A stretch of 64,000 bases of DNA from Treponema sp. (GTDB taxonomy: Bacteria > Spirochaetota > Spirochaetia > Treponematales > Treponemataceae): NCBI GenBank assembly GCA_016288205.1, contig JAEEYO010000074.1, positions 27,910 to 91,909 of the forward strand, in the 5' to 3' direction. The position numbers and the translations under genes are program-made. Of the stretch, positions 49,672 through 58,758 are shown one piece after another. Within the stretch, counting starts at the first letter, position 1, and the number at the start of each line of letters is the position of its first letter. The notes under the pieces are model-generated. The model did not search any database. It saw nothing but the letters and a program-made list of their open reading frames with translations, and was not told where the DNA came from.

Positions 49672-52348
49672 TATAATAAAATCCTTGCTTTAAATTTTTC
49701 TCATAAGCATTTATTTCGTCTTTTGTAGCTTGTCTATAAATATACTGAGTCCCATATATACCATAAATTTTATAATTCTGATTTGTAATTTCTCCAATTT
49801 TCGCCAGAAAAATATTTGTACTGATCTCCCATTTTTTCCCACTCATATCTTTTAAAGTAAATCTACCGTAATCACTACTGTAAGACTCATCAAGCAGAAT
49901 CCTAAACATCAAAAAGCGTCCACTATCATTCACTGTTTTTAATAAAGTGTCAGCACTATCCTTTAATTCTCCATTCATATAAATTTTATCAAAATATGTT
50001 TTTATTACTTCAGTCCTTGCATTTTCATAAGCCAGCTTTTCCGTTTCGTTCACAACTCTTTGCAAATATGAACTATTAATTTCATAACTCTGATTCGTGA
50101 TTCCATTCAGTTTTGCCAAAAACTCATCTGTATCAATTGTCCATTTCTTTCCAGCAGAATCTTTAAGAGTAAAAACATCTCGGCTTGAGTTGTAGGAACT
50201 GTCAAGAAGAATTCTAAACATCAATATTTTACCTTTGTCATCAACAAAACCATTGGCAGATATTTTTTCATAATAGGATTTTATAACATTGGTTTTTGCT
50301 GTTTCATACGCTGTTTTTTCTTCGGCAGTTACATCTCTCTGCAAATATGTTGAACCGATTTTATAGTCCAGACTTGAAATTTCTTTCACCCTATTCAAGA
50401 AATCATCCTTGCTGATTGTCCATTCTTTTCCAGCAAAATCTTTAAGAGTAAAAGTACCTCGGCTTGAGTTGTAGGAACCGTCAAGAGGAATTCTGAACGT
50501 CAAAGTTTTACCTTTTTCATCAACAAAACCATTGGCAGATATTTTTTCATAATAGGATTTTATAACATTGTTTTTTGCTGTTTCATACGCCGTTTTTTCT
50601 TCGGCAGTTACATCTCTCTGCAAATATGTTGAATCGATTTTATAGTCCAGATTTGAAATTTCTTTCACTTTATTCAAGAAATCATTCTTACTGATTGTCC
50701 ATTCCTCTCCGGCAGAATCTTTAAGAGTAAAAGTACCTCGGCCTGAGTTATAGGAACCGTCAAGTGGAATTCTGAACGTCAAAGTTTTACGACTTTCATC
50801 AACAAAACCCTTAGCAGATATTTTCTCATAATAGGATTTTACAGCATCTGTCCGTGATTTTTCATCTTCCAAAGCCTTCAATCTCTTTGCTTTTTCCAAC
50901 GCAGCATTCTCTTCCATTATCTCTTTTAACTGCTCATTTGTTCTGTAAACAATACGGAATTCCTTGCTATCATAACTATTATAAGAACAGTCTAAACAAA
51001 ATTCCGCATCTGTGTTTTCTCTCAAATACCTTAATTCATCTTCTGTTGGAAATCTGAATCCATTAGCATATATATCAGTTTCAATACTTCTTCCCGACAA
51101 AGAAAATACAGGTTCTAGTCCCTTAAGATCACTAAGTTTATTACAAAAAAAACAAGCATCAAACAAAGAAACCTTTACCGGCAACTTTTCAGATTTCTCT
51201 TGCTCAATTTTCTTACCAGACACAGATTCAAACAACACACAAGGAATTCTTGTTTTCAACATACAACACTTTGCATCTGGCATATATTCCACTTCCATTT
51301 TTTCAAATAAAAAGAAAGCATTCGTCAAAGCAGCATTTTCTGCCATTTTATCTTTCTCATTCGATTTATAAATGAAAACGGATTTTCCCATATTCAACTT
51401 TACTTCTGGAAGATTTCTTATGACTTCTATATTGCCGTCTAATCCATATTTTATGTAACATTCTTTCGGACAAATGAAAGCCTTGCCACAATCAAGATAA
51501 TCCATAATTTCTGGAGAAATGCCATCAAAATTGAATACTCCATCCTTATCTAGTAGCATATATCGTTTTCCATTTAAAAGCTCCTTACCTTTTTCATCAA
51601 CAATGTAAAAAACGCAAGAAATCAATTTAGGAAAATAAAAAGAATTATAACATTGAATATCATAGTATTCGATTTCATTGTAATGTATACCGTAATTTCC
51701 GTTTCGAACAGCCCTAGTCTGGACGATTACTGGCACTCCATTGAAATAAAAAGTGTTCTTTTTCTTTGACCTTTCAACGAACGTCGGGTATTCCTCTTTT
51801 GTTATTTTATAACTCCATCTTTCTGAACTCACAGAAAAGTTTGGCCAATCCATGGGTAAATCATTCAAATCACTTTTATATGTCCTTTTATATCCAGATA
51901 CAACGATCTGAATTGTTTTCTCATATCTATCACTAAACTTAACATTCACTTTTGCATTATAGCTGGCTGTTTTTTCAGCATAATTCAAATTTCCCCGTTT
52001 CAACTTCCCGACTGTCACCTCATAGGGATTAAAACTTGAGCCATATTTCTCTGCATCTATCAAAAGATTTTTCCATTCATCATGGATTGAAAACACGTTG
52101 AATTTACCCAATCCAGGATTTCCTAAGAGAATAGCTTCCTTTAAAGCCGTATACCCCTCATACGCCTCCCGCTTGCTCTCCGGAGCACCATCCGTACCCA
52201 TCGCATCGTAATAGGATCCCAGCGCATGGCACCACTTCTTCTGAGCCTCATAACTCTTCGCCTCCGCAAGATACTCGGAATATGTCTTTGCAAAAACAGA
52301 GCCAGTCACAATCAATAAAAATACAATCAATGTCAGAAATCTTTTCAT
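49661..52348 (-). CDS. Exported protein with SUMF1-like segment and four tandem repeats
   Basis: 895 residues from the ATG behind GGAGG. Signal peptide (KRFLTLIVFLLIVTGSVFA). A TPR-like N-terminus (YLAEAKSYEAQKKWCHALGS) is followed by a beta-rich middle. About residues 391-445 (VSLFDACFFCNKLSDLKGLE ... ANGFRFPTEDELRYL) match the start of the formylglycine-generating-enzyme/SUMF1 fold, but the rest of that fold is missing. After a short coiled coil, four repeats of 93 residues fill 500-890 (repeat core YYEKISANGFVDE ... TFTLKDSAGKEWTIS). The first three are close copies; the last is diverged. Exported, probably envelope or surface; function unknown. Confidence 0.8.
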   Translation of the reverse strand: MKRFLTLIVFLLIVTGSVFAKTYSEYLAEAKSYEAQKKWCHALGSYYDAMGTDGAPESKREAYEGYTALKEAILLGNPGLGKFNVFSIHDEWKNLLIDAEKYGSSFNPYEVTVGKLKRGNLNYAEKTASYNAKVNVKFSDRYEKTIQIVVSGYKRTYKSDLNDLPMDWPNFSVSSERWSYKITKEEYPTFVERSKKKNTFYFNGVPVIVQTRAVRNGNYGIHYNEIEYYDIQCYNSFYFPKLISCVFYIVDEKGKELLNGKRYMLLDKDGVFNFDGISPEIMDYLDCGKAFICPKECYIKYGLDGNIEVIRNLPEVKLNMGKSVFIYKSNEKDKMAENAALTNAFFLFEKMEVEYMPDAKCCMLKTRIPCVLFESVSGKKIEQEKSEKLPVKVSLFDACFFCNKLSDLKGLEPVFSLSGRSIETDIYANGFRFPTEDELRYLRENTDAEFCLDCSYNSYDSKEFRIVYRTNEQLKEIMEENAALEKAKRLKALEDEKSRTDAVKSYYEKISAKGFVDESRKTLTFRIPLDGSYNSGRGTFTLKDSAGEEWTISKNDFLNKVKEISNLDYKIDSTYLQRDVTAEEKTAYETAKNNVIKSYYEKISANGFVDEKGKTLTFRIPLDGSYNSSRGTFTLKDFAGKEWTISKDDFLNRVKEISSLDYKIGSTYLQRDVTAEEKTAYETAKTNVIKSYYEKISANGFVDDKGKILMFRILLDSSYNSSRDVFTLKDSAGKKWTIDTDEFLAKLNGITNQSYEINSSYLQRVVNETEKLAYENARTEVIKTYFDKIYMNGELKDSADTLLKTVNDSGRFLMFRILLDESYSSDYGRFTLKDMSGKKWEISTNIFLAKIGEITNQNYKIYGIYGTQYIYRQATKDEINAYEKNLKQGFYYNAF
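49679..50850 (-). repeat. Four tandem coding repeats, period 279 bp
   Basis: Units at about 50572-50850, 50293-50571, 50014-50292 and 49679-50013. Units 1 and 2 are almost identical in DNA (shared blocks of tens of bases), pointing to recent duplication. Unit 4 carries an insertion and most divergence. Confidence 0.9.
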
Positions 52349-52400
52349 GGTCAATCCTCCAATATCATTTGAACTTATTGATACTTTTTATTATAGATTA

Positions 52401-52437
52401 AGGGGCTATCTTTTTTTGATAGCCCCTATTTTTTTTA
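52401..52437 (+). terminator. Strong hairpin with T tract
   Basis: AGGGGCTATC (52401-52410) and GATAGCCCCT (52418-52427) form a perfect 10-bp stem with a T7 loop, then ATTTTTTTT on the plus strand. No plus-strand gene ends here. On the minus strand it lies between genes without a good T run, so it may be a relic of a lost plus-strand gene or a partial block. Confidence 0.7.
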
Positions 52438-52588
52438 CAACGCTGGACTATGTTTTCCTTTGTTTGCTCCGTTAGGATGCCTAGGACAAACAAGATTTGT
52501 CAATGAATTGATAAACCCCAGTCCAAGCTGATTCATGATCTTATAGAACTGTTCGACGGTATTCGCATAAAGAAACAAGATTTTTTTC
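52435..52588 (-). pseudogene. C-terminal gene fragment
   Basis: The minus strand reads ILFLYANTVEQFYKIMNQLG then LGFINSLTNLVCPRHPNGAN and ends in KHSPAL and TAA, about 50 residues with no start or ribosome site. It begins one frame off from the end of the upstream nuclease-like gene at an A-rich run, so it may be the tail of a deleted gene or a frameshifted extension. Confidence 0.5.
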
Positions 52589-53623
52589 CTACCTTTTTTT
52601 TATTTTATCCACGAATTCATTTACAATTATTTTTAGTCTCTCCTGATTATTATCCGCGTAAAATAAGTCATTGTCCAATTTATAATATGTCCAATAGCCA
52701 CCACAATCCCTCTTACGAGATACAAATGGTTCATATTTATTTCCTTGAACTTCTAACACACCATATATTGAGGTTTTACTCCAAAAACCTATTGAATATG
52801 CATATTCGATGTAGTTAGATTCAACACATGGATTTAACCCCAAAAAGATTTCCAAATTTTTATCGAATGTTATTTTTGATCCTATTTCAAATGAATTATT
52901 GACATTGAAGCACTTTCCATCTTTCTTTATGCAGTCAGTAATCTTTCGGCATACAGAACTTAACTTTTCTATTTTTTTATAAATGTCATAAACCTTTTTA
53001 GGTTGGCACAACAAAAGTGTTTCCGATGAGTTTAAAACTGTACTATGAGGTATTTCTATTTGCACAGTATTTCTAAAATACTCAATACATTCGGCAATAA
53101 TAGATTTTTTTTATCTAACTGCTGTTTCACCAATTCATTTAATAGTTCATTCCATTTTCTTATAAAAATAATATTATCAACATTTTGCTTATTGCTTTTC
53201 AACAGCTCAATCTTTTTTTTTCAATTCATCTTCATGTTTATAATTATCCGGCAAAAGGAAAATCAGATATTTACATTGTATATTGGATTGTACTTCTAAC
53301 TCCGCAAATATCCATTAGGCTGATTATTCGTTAAACTTGTTTTTTCCAAAATTTTATTTTCAATGTATATACAACATTTTTCATTTTGAATTCCTATATC
53401 AGGATGCCCATTTTCCAAAAAAATGCAATTGCGTTTCAATACAGTTTTCTCTTATGCTATCAAGGATTTCATCAGAAATATTACCACATAGGAATTTCAA
53501 AATTATATCCCTAACAAATTTAGTCCTCATAATATTTGCAAGTAACTGCGTACAAGAGTTTTCATTTTCATCTGTTAATCTATAAAAAACCGTATTTTCC
53601 AAAGACATCCCACATTTCCTCAT
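52589..53623 (-). pseudogene. PD-(D/E)XK nuclease-like gene broken by frameshifts
   Basis: Three minus-strand pieces join into one protein if frames are shifted at 53417-53423 (A7 on plus), near 53302, at 53213-53221 (T9) and at 53105-53112 (T8). The joined product starts MSLENTVFYRLTDENENSCT, has the nuclease motif GHPDIGI ... YIENK (PD-x-ExK form), continues LEVQSNIQCKYLIFLLPDNY, and ends with the intact 158-residue part 52589-53065. Most breaks lie in homopolymers, so either decay or sequence error could explain them. The start overlaps the stop of the next gene upstream. Confidence 0.7.
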
Positions 53624-54086
53624 TTACACAGCAACTTTTTTATTTTGTCCTGAACAGTCTCCCGCAAACATTTCTTTTTTTCATCCATACTTTCTTTACA
53701 AACTATAGACATATCCAACTTGAAATATATCCAATCATTACTTTTTTAAAATCAATATTCTCTTTCAAACCTTCAGTATTCACTTTACCCTCCTTATTGT
53801 ATGCTAATGAAAAAATAAACTCGTCTTGTCCAACAGTTAATCCCAAGAACCAAAAACTTCTATAGTTATCAGTACTAAAATATTTTCCTTCACGATGTAA
53901 TTTTGGGAATTTATTTAGCTCCGAGAAATTTCCATTTGTGCTGTCAGAATAATTCACAGTTAATTCCTTAAACTCTTCAACAAGCCAATCAACACAATCT
54001 TCCGCCAGCACTTTTATCTTCTGAGCAAGAGAAAAAAAAGAATTAACATCTGTAAGTTCATTTCTTAGCAACACTTCATCTGCCAT
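53620..54086 (-). pseudogene. Truncated, frameshifted relative of the nuclease C-terminal domain
   Basis: Starts MADEVLLRNELTD behind GGAGG. The frame closes at 53703, but a shift at the T6 run 53742-53747 continues as SNDWIYFKLDMSIV ... DKIKKLLCK to a TGA at 53620. The end resembles the C-terminal part of the adjacent nuclease-like gene (YWTYYKLDND ... VDKIKKR). It lacks the nuclease motif. The two genes overlap by 4 nt, so they were probably coupled partners. Confidence 0.6.
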
Positions 54087-54188
54087 ATTCTCGAACCTCC
54101 ACATGAAACACTCGATACAAAGATATCTATCATTCTTTTAATTTTGCTGAATTTGATTCAACCAGGCTTAAAATCCTATTGCACATAA

Positions 54189-56222
54189 TCAGCTCCGCAA
54201 ATCACTTAATAAAATTTGACCATCTTCATCAATTGCATATTTCTTTTCACCAGAAGATTTTTTTACAGCTATCAGGGATATTGTAAGCCATGTAAGATCG
54301 TGTTTGCCTTTTGCATCCCAAGCCTTCTTAATATCCTTTGCGGCAGCAACAGCTGCAACACCAATACCAACCAGTCCAAACAAAGCACCAGCCCCAATCT
54401 TTGCACCAAGTTTTGCTCCATCCTTTATATTATAATTTGTAAAACCAGAAACAACCTCCTCCGAATCAAGCAAATCAAGACTTCCTGTAATTTTTGAAAG
54501 TGAACCAAACTGATAAATCGTTTCATAGTACTCCCAATCTTTCGGCTCATAAATAGAAACTTTATAAAATGATTTAAAAGTTCCAAAATCTATTTCAACA
54601 AATGGATTTTCAGCCATATCATTCCATGTAATGTTTGAACACTCATATATAGGTCCATAAATTCCGTTAGGATCAAGAGAGGTGTTATGCTTAACTATAT
54701 CCGCAGTAATAAAATTTCTATTGCCATCAGGAGAAAACTTAACGGATTTTATATCCAATTCGTTTATAAACTTTTCTGAAATATGAAATTTTACATTTGG
54801 ATTTCCTGTATCAATAAGTGCATCATCTGCATTTTCAGAATCAAATAACCAAGCATACTTGTAATAATCAAATTCAACCGCAGAAAAAACTTTTTCCATC
54901 AGTGATACAGTCTCATAATCATTTACATCATTCTGGAGAATTTTGCACTGTAATTTCAGACGAGAATTCTTAGGAATTAACTGTCTTCCTTCCAAATATT
55001 TTATGCACTGAAGAGCATTGTCAAAATCGCCTATTTGTTCATATAACTGGACTAAATCAAAATTCATGGAATCCAAATCAGATTGAATCGATTGCGTATT
55101 ATCCTTTATCATTTCAATTGATTTTGTTATGTTTTCTTTTAATTGCTCGGTTAATCCTTCATCTGTTATATTCGAAGCCAATTTTTCATTTGTACTTTCA
55201 ATAAGCAGTTTTGCAGCTTCAATACAATATGGATTTTTCTTAAATATTGGATTTTTTGAGTTTAATTCATTAAATTTATTCAAATATTCTGCATAAGCTC
55301 CATTCTCGCTTCCTGACTTATAATCTGCAATAGCACGGGCCAACCAATAAGGTGGGAACAATGCTAAATCATTCTCTGCGGCTCCAAGAAATGTCAATGA
55401 ATTTTTCGCACTTTCTTTGCTGTCATATATTTTATTAACAGCATCCGCAAATTGTTTCATAGTATTTTCACTAATGAGCCCTTCAACAGAATTGCTGCGA
55501 TTAGTAAAAACTTTTGCAGTGGAAATAAACAAGTTTGCTCTTAATGAATCAATATATTCTACATCATTTTGATTCATCTCAAAAAACGCTTCTTCCCCTT
55601 CAATCCTAACATCATTAACTGCTCTTCGATAATTAAGGACAGCACTAATCCCCGTATAGGCTGTTGAAGCCAAAAGGGTCAATGGATTAATTCCTGGAAC
55701 AAAAACAGAGCCAAAAGAATTTAAGCAATTTGTCACAGCACTTTTCTTTTTTCTCTCAAGAACTTTAATTGTGTGTTCTCTTTGATTCTCATTTAGTTTT
55801 AATTCCATAAGCGTTGACAAAAGAATGTCGTATGCGCTGATAAGCTCTGGATCTTGCAGAGATGTTGGATTTATATTATTAATAACAGAATTAAATTCAT
55901 CCTCCAGCACTCCTTTTGATTTTCCATTAATGATTTTCGCCACAGAAAACTGTATATAGTTAATCAATTCAACTGCAGTTTTCTCCGTAAGTAAATCTCC
56001 TGTTCTATTCGGCACAATTGCTCTCTCTTCAATAATTCTTGGAGTTTCAGTTGTATTTTCAAAGGGAAAACCGCAAGTCTTACATGCAGCATCAATTTCA
56101 TTTGCAATGGCACCGCACTCAGGGCAAGTTTTTGTTTTTGTTACAGGACACCCACAATGAATACATGCAGGAGCCTTATCAGATATTTGATTTCCACATT
56201 CCGGGCATGTTATTAGAGCCAT
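54189..56222 (-). CDS. Zinc-ribbon protein with glycine-rich hydrophobic segment
   Basis: 677 residues. Two N-terminal zinc ribbons: CPECGNQISDKAPACIHCG and CPECGAIANEIDAACKTCG (residues 6-52). A long helical, TPR-like middle follows (e.g. LVQLYEQIGDFDNALQCIKYL, about 385-405). Near the end KLGAKIGAGALFGLVGIGVA is a glycine-zipper-like hydrophobic stretch that could insert in membrane. No signal peptide. GGGGAGGAG precedes the ATG. Function unknown; the gene is AT-rich and belongs to the minus-strand accessory run. Confidence 0.8.
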   Translation of the reverse strand: MALITCPECGNQISDKAPACIHCGCPVTKTKTCPECGAIANEIDAACKTCGFPFENTTETPRIIEERAIVPNRTGDLLTEKTAVELINYIQFSVAKIINGKSKGVLEDEFNSVINNINPTSLQDPELISAYDILLSTLMELKLNENQREHTIKVLERKKKSAVTNCLNSFGSVFVPGINPLTLLASTAYTGISAVLNYRRAVNDVRIEGEEAFFEMNQNDVEYIDSLRANLFISTAKVFTNRSNSVEGLISENTMKQFADAVNKIYDSKESAKNSLTFLGAAENDLALFPPYWLARAIADYKSGSENGAYAEYLNKFNELNSKNPIFKKNPYCIEAAKLLIESTNEKLASNITDEGLTEQLKENITKSIEMIKDNTQSIQSDLDSMNFDLVQLYEQIGDFDNALQCIKYLEGRQLIPKNSRLKLQCKILQNDVNDYETVSLMEKVFSAVEFDYYKYAWLFDSENADDALIDTGNPNVKFHISEKFINELDIKSVKFSPDGNRNFITADIVKHNTSLDPNGIYGPIYECSNITWNDMAENPFVEIDFGTFKSFYKVSIYEPKDWEYYETIYQFGSLSKITGSLDLLDSEEVVSGFTNYNIKDGAKLGAKIGAGALFGLVGIGVAAVAAAKDIKKAWDAKGKHDLTWLTISLIAVKKSSGEKKYAIDEDGQILLSDLRS

Positions 56223-56234
56223 TTTCTCCTCCCC

Positions 56235-56537
56235 TTAAGCCTGCGTAAAACTATGCTCTTTACCAAACACACATGAACCAATAGTACTTGTGACAGGTGA
56301 TATACTTGACCTTATGCGTAATCCACAATTTTTACATACCCAGTTTTTTGGATTAATTCCCAAAGTTGAAAATGTACACCATACATGTCTTTTCGTAGCT
56401 GTTGGACAACCAATTGGAGATTGTTGCGACGCAGATACTATAACAGTATGGCAATTCTTACAAACAAAAGTCCTTTTCTTGGCCTGCACATTCTTATCAG
56501 AGTCTATTTCATATGGAATATAAACGTATTGAATCAT
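56235..56537 (-). CDS. Small Cys-rich, probably zinc-binding protein
   Basis: 100 residues from the ATG behind GGAGG; an upstream in-frame ATG lacks a ribosome site. Two CKNC knuckles (FVCKNCHTVI and WVCKNCGLRI) with further Cys and His (GCP, HVWC, GSCVFGKEH) suggest two related zinc-binding halves. Ends 12 nt before the large zinc-ribbon gene, so the two proteins may work together. Family not recognised. Confidence 0.7.
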   Translation of the reverse strand: MIQYVYIPYEIDSDKNVQAKKRTFVCKNCHTVIVSASQQSPIGCPTATKRHVWCTFSTLGINPKNWVCKNCGLRIRSSISPVTSTIGSCVFGKEHSFTQA

Positions 56538-56595
56538 TGTTTCCTCCAAGTTATAGTAAATATTAAAAAAGTTCATTTTTTCATTTAAACATTGT

Positions 56596-57045
56596 TTAAA
56601 TATTTCTCATCCTATCTCCCCCCGTACAAATGTCTGCATTGAATTTCATAAAAGCTGAGATCAACTCATTAACAGCACAATTAATCTTTTCACAATCATT
56701 TAGATATTTACTCTTTAGGTATTCATTATTTACCACCTCTTTTTGAGTCCATTTTTCCTTGTTATCTTCCGATGATAAAATTTCTTCATTGGATAAATTA
56801 CTAGAACAAATGTACAATCCAAAAGACTTAATATCATCTTCTAAAACACCGATAAAATACAGTTTCTCTGATTTACTGTCTGATATTCTAAAAATTGCTC
56901 CAACACCTTTATTATCACACTGATTAAAATGAGGGTTAACTGTATAACAACTAAACTTCCTTTCTTGAAGAAAGCGGCTTATAAAGCCTGTCCCAGCAGC
57001 AAAGATATTTGCAATTTGTGTTTGTTTTAAAATCGAATCAGCCAT
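56596..57045 (-). CDS. Hypothetical protein with repeat-derived C-terminus
   Basis: 149 residues, GGAG before the ATG. Begins MADSILKQTQIANIFAAGTG and has alternating strands and helices (AIFRISDSKSEKLYFIGVLE). Its last 12 or so codons (NADICTGGDRMRNI) are encoded by a 22-bp sequence nearly identical to part of the 135-bp element at 21.9 kb, so the element has replaced or extended the original end. Function unknown. Confidence 0.65.
   Translation of the reverse strand: MADSILKQTQIANIFAAGTGFISRFLQERKFSCYTVNPHFNQCDNKGVGAIFRISDSKSEKLYFIGVLEDDIKSFGLYICSSNLSNEEILSSEDNKEKWTQKEVVNNEYLKSKYLNDCEKINCAVNELISAFMKFNADICTGGDRMRNI
56616..56637. repeat. Fragment of the 135-bp palindromic element
   Basis: 22 bp matching 21975-21996 with one mismatch (CTCCCCCC then G, T or C, then ACAAATGTCTGC). 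The rest of the element is absent here. Confidence 0.7.
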
Positions 57046-57076
57046 AATTTATCTCCATTCTATCAAATATAATCAC

Positions 57077-58654
57077 TCACTCCCCAACATACTTCTCGCT
57101 GTAATGCGACGAATACCGGGTACCTCCGTAAAATTCCATTAAACCATCTCCACCCATGGGGCCCACTAGTTTTCCATCAGTAAATCCATCAAAATCTGGC
57201 CAACCACTTCCTCTGTACCAGTTCGTTGTTTCGTCCTCAAAATGAAGTTTCTCTGAAAGCAATTCCCAAGAGCCATACCATGGGAGAGCAAGATTTCCAA
57301 TTCTATTCACGCTTTTTGGAATTGTCATTTCAACACCATAGGTATTGTTAAAAGCACAGTATCTTATGCAAGCAAGATTCTTTGATAGAGTCACTTTTTT
57401 CAAATTTTTACAGTCTTGAAAGGCAAAAGGTTCTATGCTCATAATACTTTCTGGCAACGAAATCTCCTCTAAATTTGGACAATCGAAAAATGCGTTTCTC
57501 AACACGCATGTCAGTCCTGTCGCCTCTGACAAATCCAAAGAAACCATGATATCAGGTCTATTTCTATAAAAGTCTTTTAGGCATTTTCCTAATCCTTTTT
57601 CACCAAATGCAGCTTCATCAGAAGGGGAGGGGCCTGTATAGGCAATCGTTCCACTTGCAGTCATTTCGTTTAACCGACTTTTAAAAGTGTAAAACGTAGC
57701 GTAAATTACCTCGGTACACCATGTGATAAGCTTTGTCTCCTCACCGATATTGCCCGCCTCATCCTCGGTTAGCACAGTCAGTCGAACGAAATCATCTTTA
57801 GTCTTAGAAGCAGGAATCCGAATTGAAGCACTCTCGGCATCTGCCGCCACAGAGATTTCCCCATTGTTCGGGTCGGTAGCATCATCATTGTATACATATT
57901 TTATTTTAAGGCTCTTCAGCGGACTGTCATATTCATCGGACGGAGCAACATTCTTCCACTCCACCTTCGCAAATTCATTCTTTGTGAAAGCACACAGTTT
58001 GTCTGCCTGAGCGGGATTTTTATCAATGGTCTTCACTTCCACGCGGCTCCAGTCACACCGTCCCGCAACATCACGGGCTGCGACATAATACCAGCCGTTC
58101 GCTGTAACATTGAAAGTTCCCTTGTTGCTGAAATTAAGCACGACAGACTGGGCATCGGAATCAGAAAGCAGTTCCTCCGCACTTACCGCCGTGTTCTGCT
58201 CACATTTTTTCCATACAATCTTTGAAATCTGAAATGACTCGGGCAGGCTCACCCTGATTGGAGCGGAATCGTTAGTAATCTTTACGGTTTCCCCGTTGTC
58301 ATTTGGAAGCACAAGTACAATCATTCCGCTGTTTTGCTCCGGCTCCTCGGAAAGAACATCCTTCCAGTCAGCACCGGCCTTCGCAAGCAGAGTCCACTTA
58401 GTTCCGTCATAAATGTACGAGCATCCGTCCGTAGTGTTGTAATAGGCATTGAGTCGCTGAGGATTCTCTATCTCATCCTCGCTCGCAAAGCTTCCGAGCC
58501 AGACGATTGAAACACCATCCGCGCCATTCACACCGTCCGCACCAGCAGGTCCGCTTACCTCCGTCTGGCATCCCACAAATACCGCAGTAAAAAAGGAAAA
58601 AGCAAAGGCACAAAAAATCAAACCCATGAGCCCACGAACCTTAAGATTGCACAT
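57077..58654 (-). CDS. Lipoprotein with collagen-like start and BspA-type leucine-rich repeats
   Basis: 525 residues from the ATG that follows GGAGG. Lipobox FVGC (Cys near 29), then a short Gly-rich segment GPAGADGVNGADG. The middle has bacterial Ig-like strands (e.g. GTFNVTANGWYYVAARDVAG). BspA-type leucine-rich repeats lie at about 380-440 (LRNAFFDCPNLEEISLPES, FAFQDCKNLKKVTLSKN). Surface lipoproteins of this type bind host proteins in oral treponemes; here it is an inference. Transcribed from a divergent promoter shared with an XRE regulator. Confidence 0.85.
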   Translation of the reverse strand: MCNLKVRGLMGLIFCAFAFSFFTAVFVGCQTEVSGPAGADGVNGADGVSIVWLGSFASEDEIENPQRLNAYYNTTDGCSYIYDGTKWTLLAKAGADWKDVLSEEPEQNSGMIVLVLPNDNGETVKITNDSAPIRVSLPESFQISKIVWKKCEQNTAVSAEELLSDSDAQSVVLNFSNKGTFNVTANGWYYVAARDVAGRCDWSRVEVKTIDKNPAQADKLCAFTKNEFAKVEWKNVAPSDEYDSPLKSLKIKYVYNDDATDPNNGEISVAADAESASIRIPASKTKDDFVRLTVLTEDEAGNIGEETKLITWCTEVIYATFYTFKSRLNEMTASGTIAYTGPSPSDEAAFGEKGLGKCLKDFYRNRPDIMVSLDLSEATGLTCVLRNAFFDCPNLEEISLPESIMSIEPFAFQDCKNLKKVTLSKNLACIRYCAFNNTYGVEMTIPKSVNRIGNLALPWYGSWELLSEKLHFEDETTNWYRGSGWPDFDGFTDGKLVGPMGGDGLMEFYGGTRYSSHYSEKYVGE

Positions 58655-58701
58655 AATCAAGCCTCCAGAATCAGCGCGAATTTCTTTACGCGTATCGCCA
58701 C

Positions 58702-58746
58702 AGTATACTACGCGAATGGCAAATTGTCAACTTCGCTATTTGCGTA
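58702..58746. promoter_or_regulatory. Divergent promoters of lipoprotein and XRE genes with inverted repeat
   Basis: Minus: TTGACA (58725-58730), 17-bp spacer, TATACT (58702-58707). Plus: TTGTCA (58724-58729) with TATAAA at 15 bp (58745-58750) or TAAACT at 17 bp (58747-58752). The -35 boxes overlap. TACGCGAAT (58709-58717) and ATTTGCGTA (58738-58746) form an inverted repeat across the region; a related TTACGCGTA lies at 58686-58694. Likely XRE operators. Confidence 0.75.
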
Positions 58747-58758
58747 TAAACTGGAGAG

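Noticed and set aside
49661..50850. CRISPR or noncoding tandem repeat
   Set aside because: The 279-bp period keeps the reading frame and encodes 93-residue protein repeats.
52401..52437. Terminator of the nuclease-like gene
   Set aside because: The T tract is on the plus strand; the neighbouring genes are on the minus strand.
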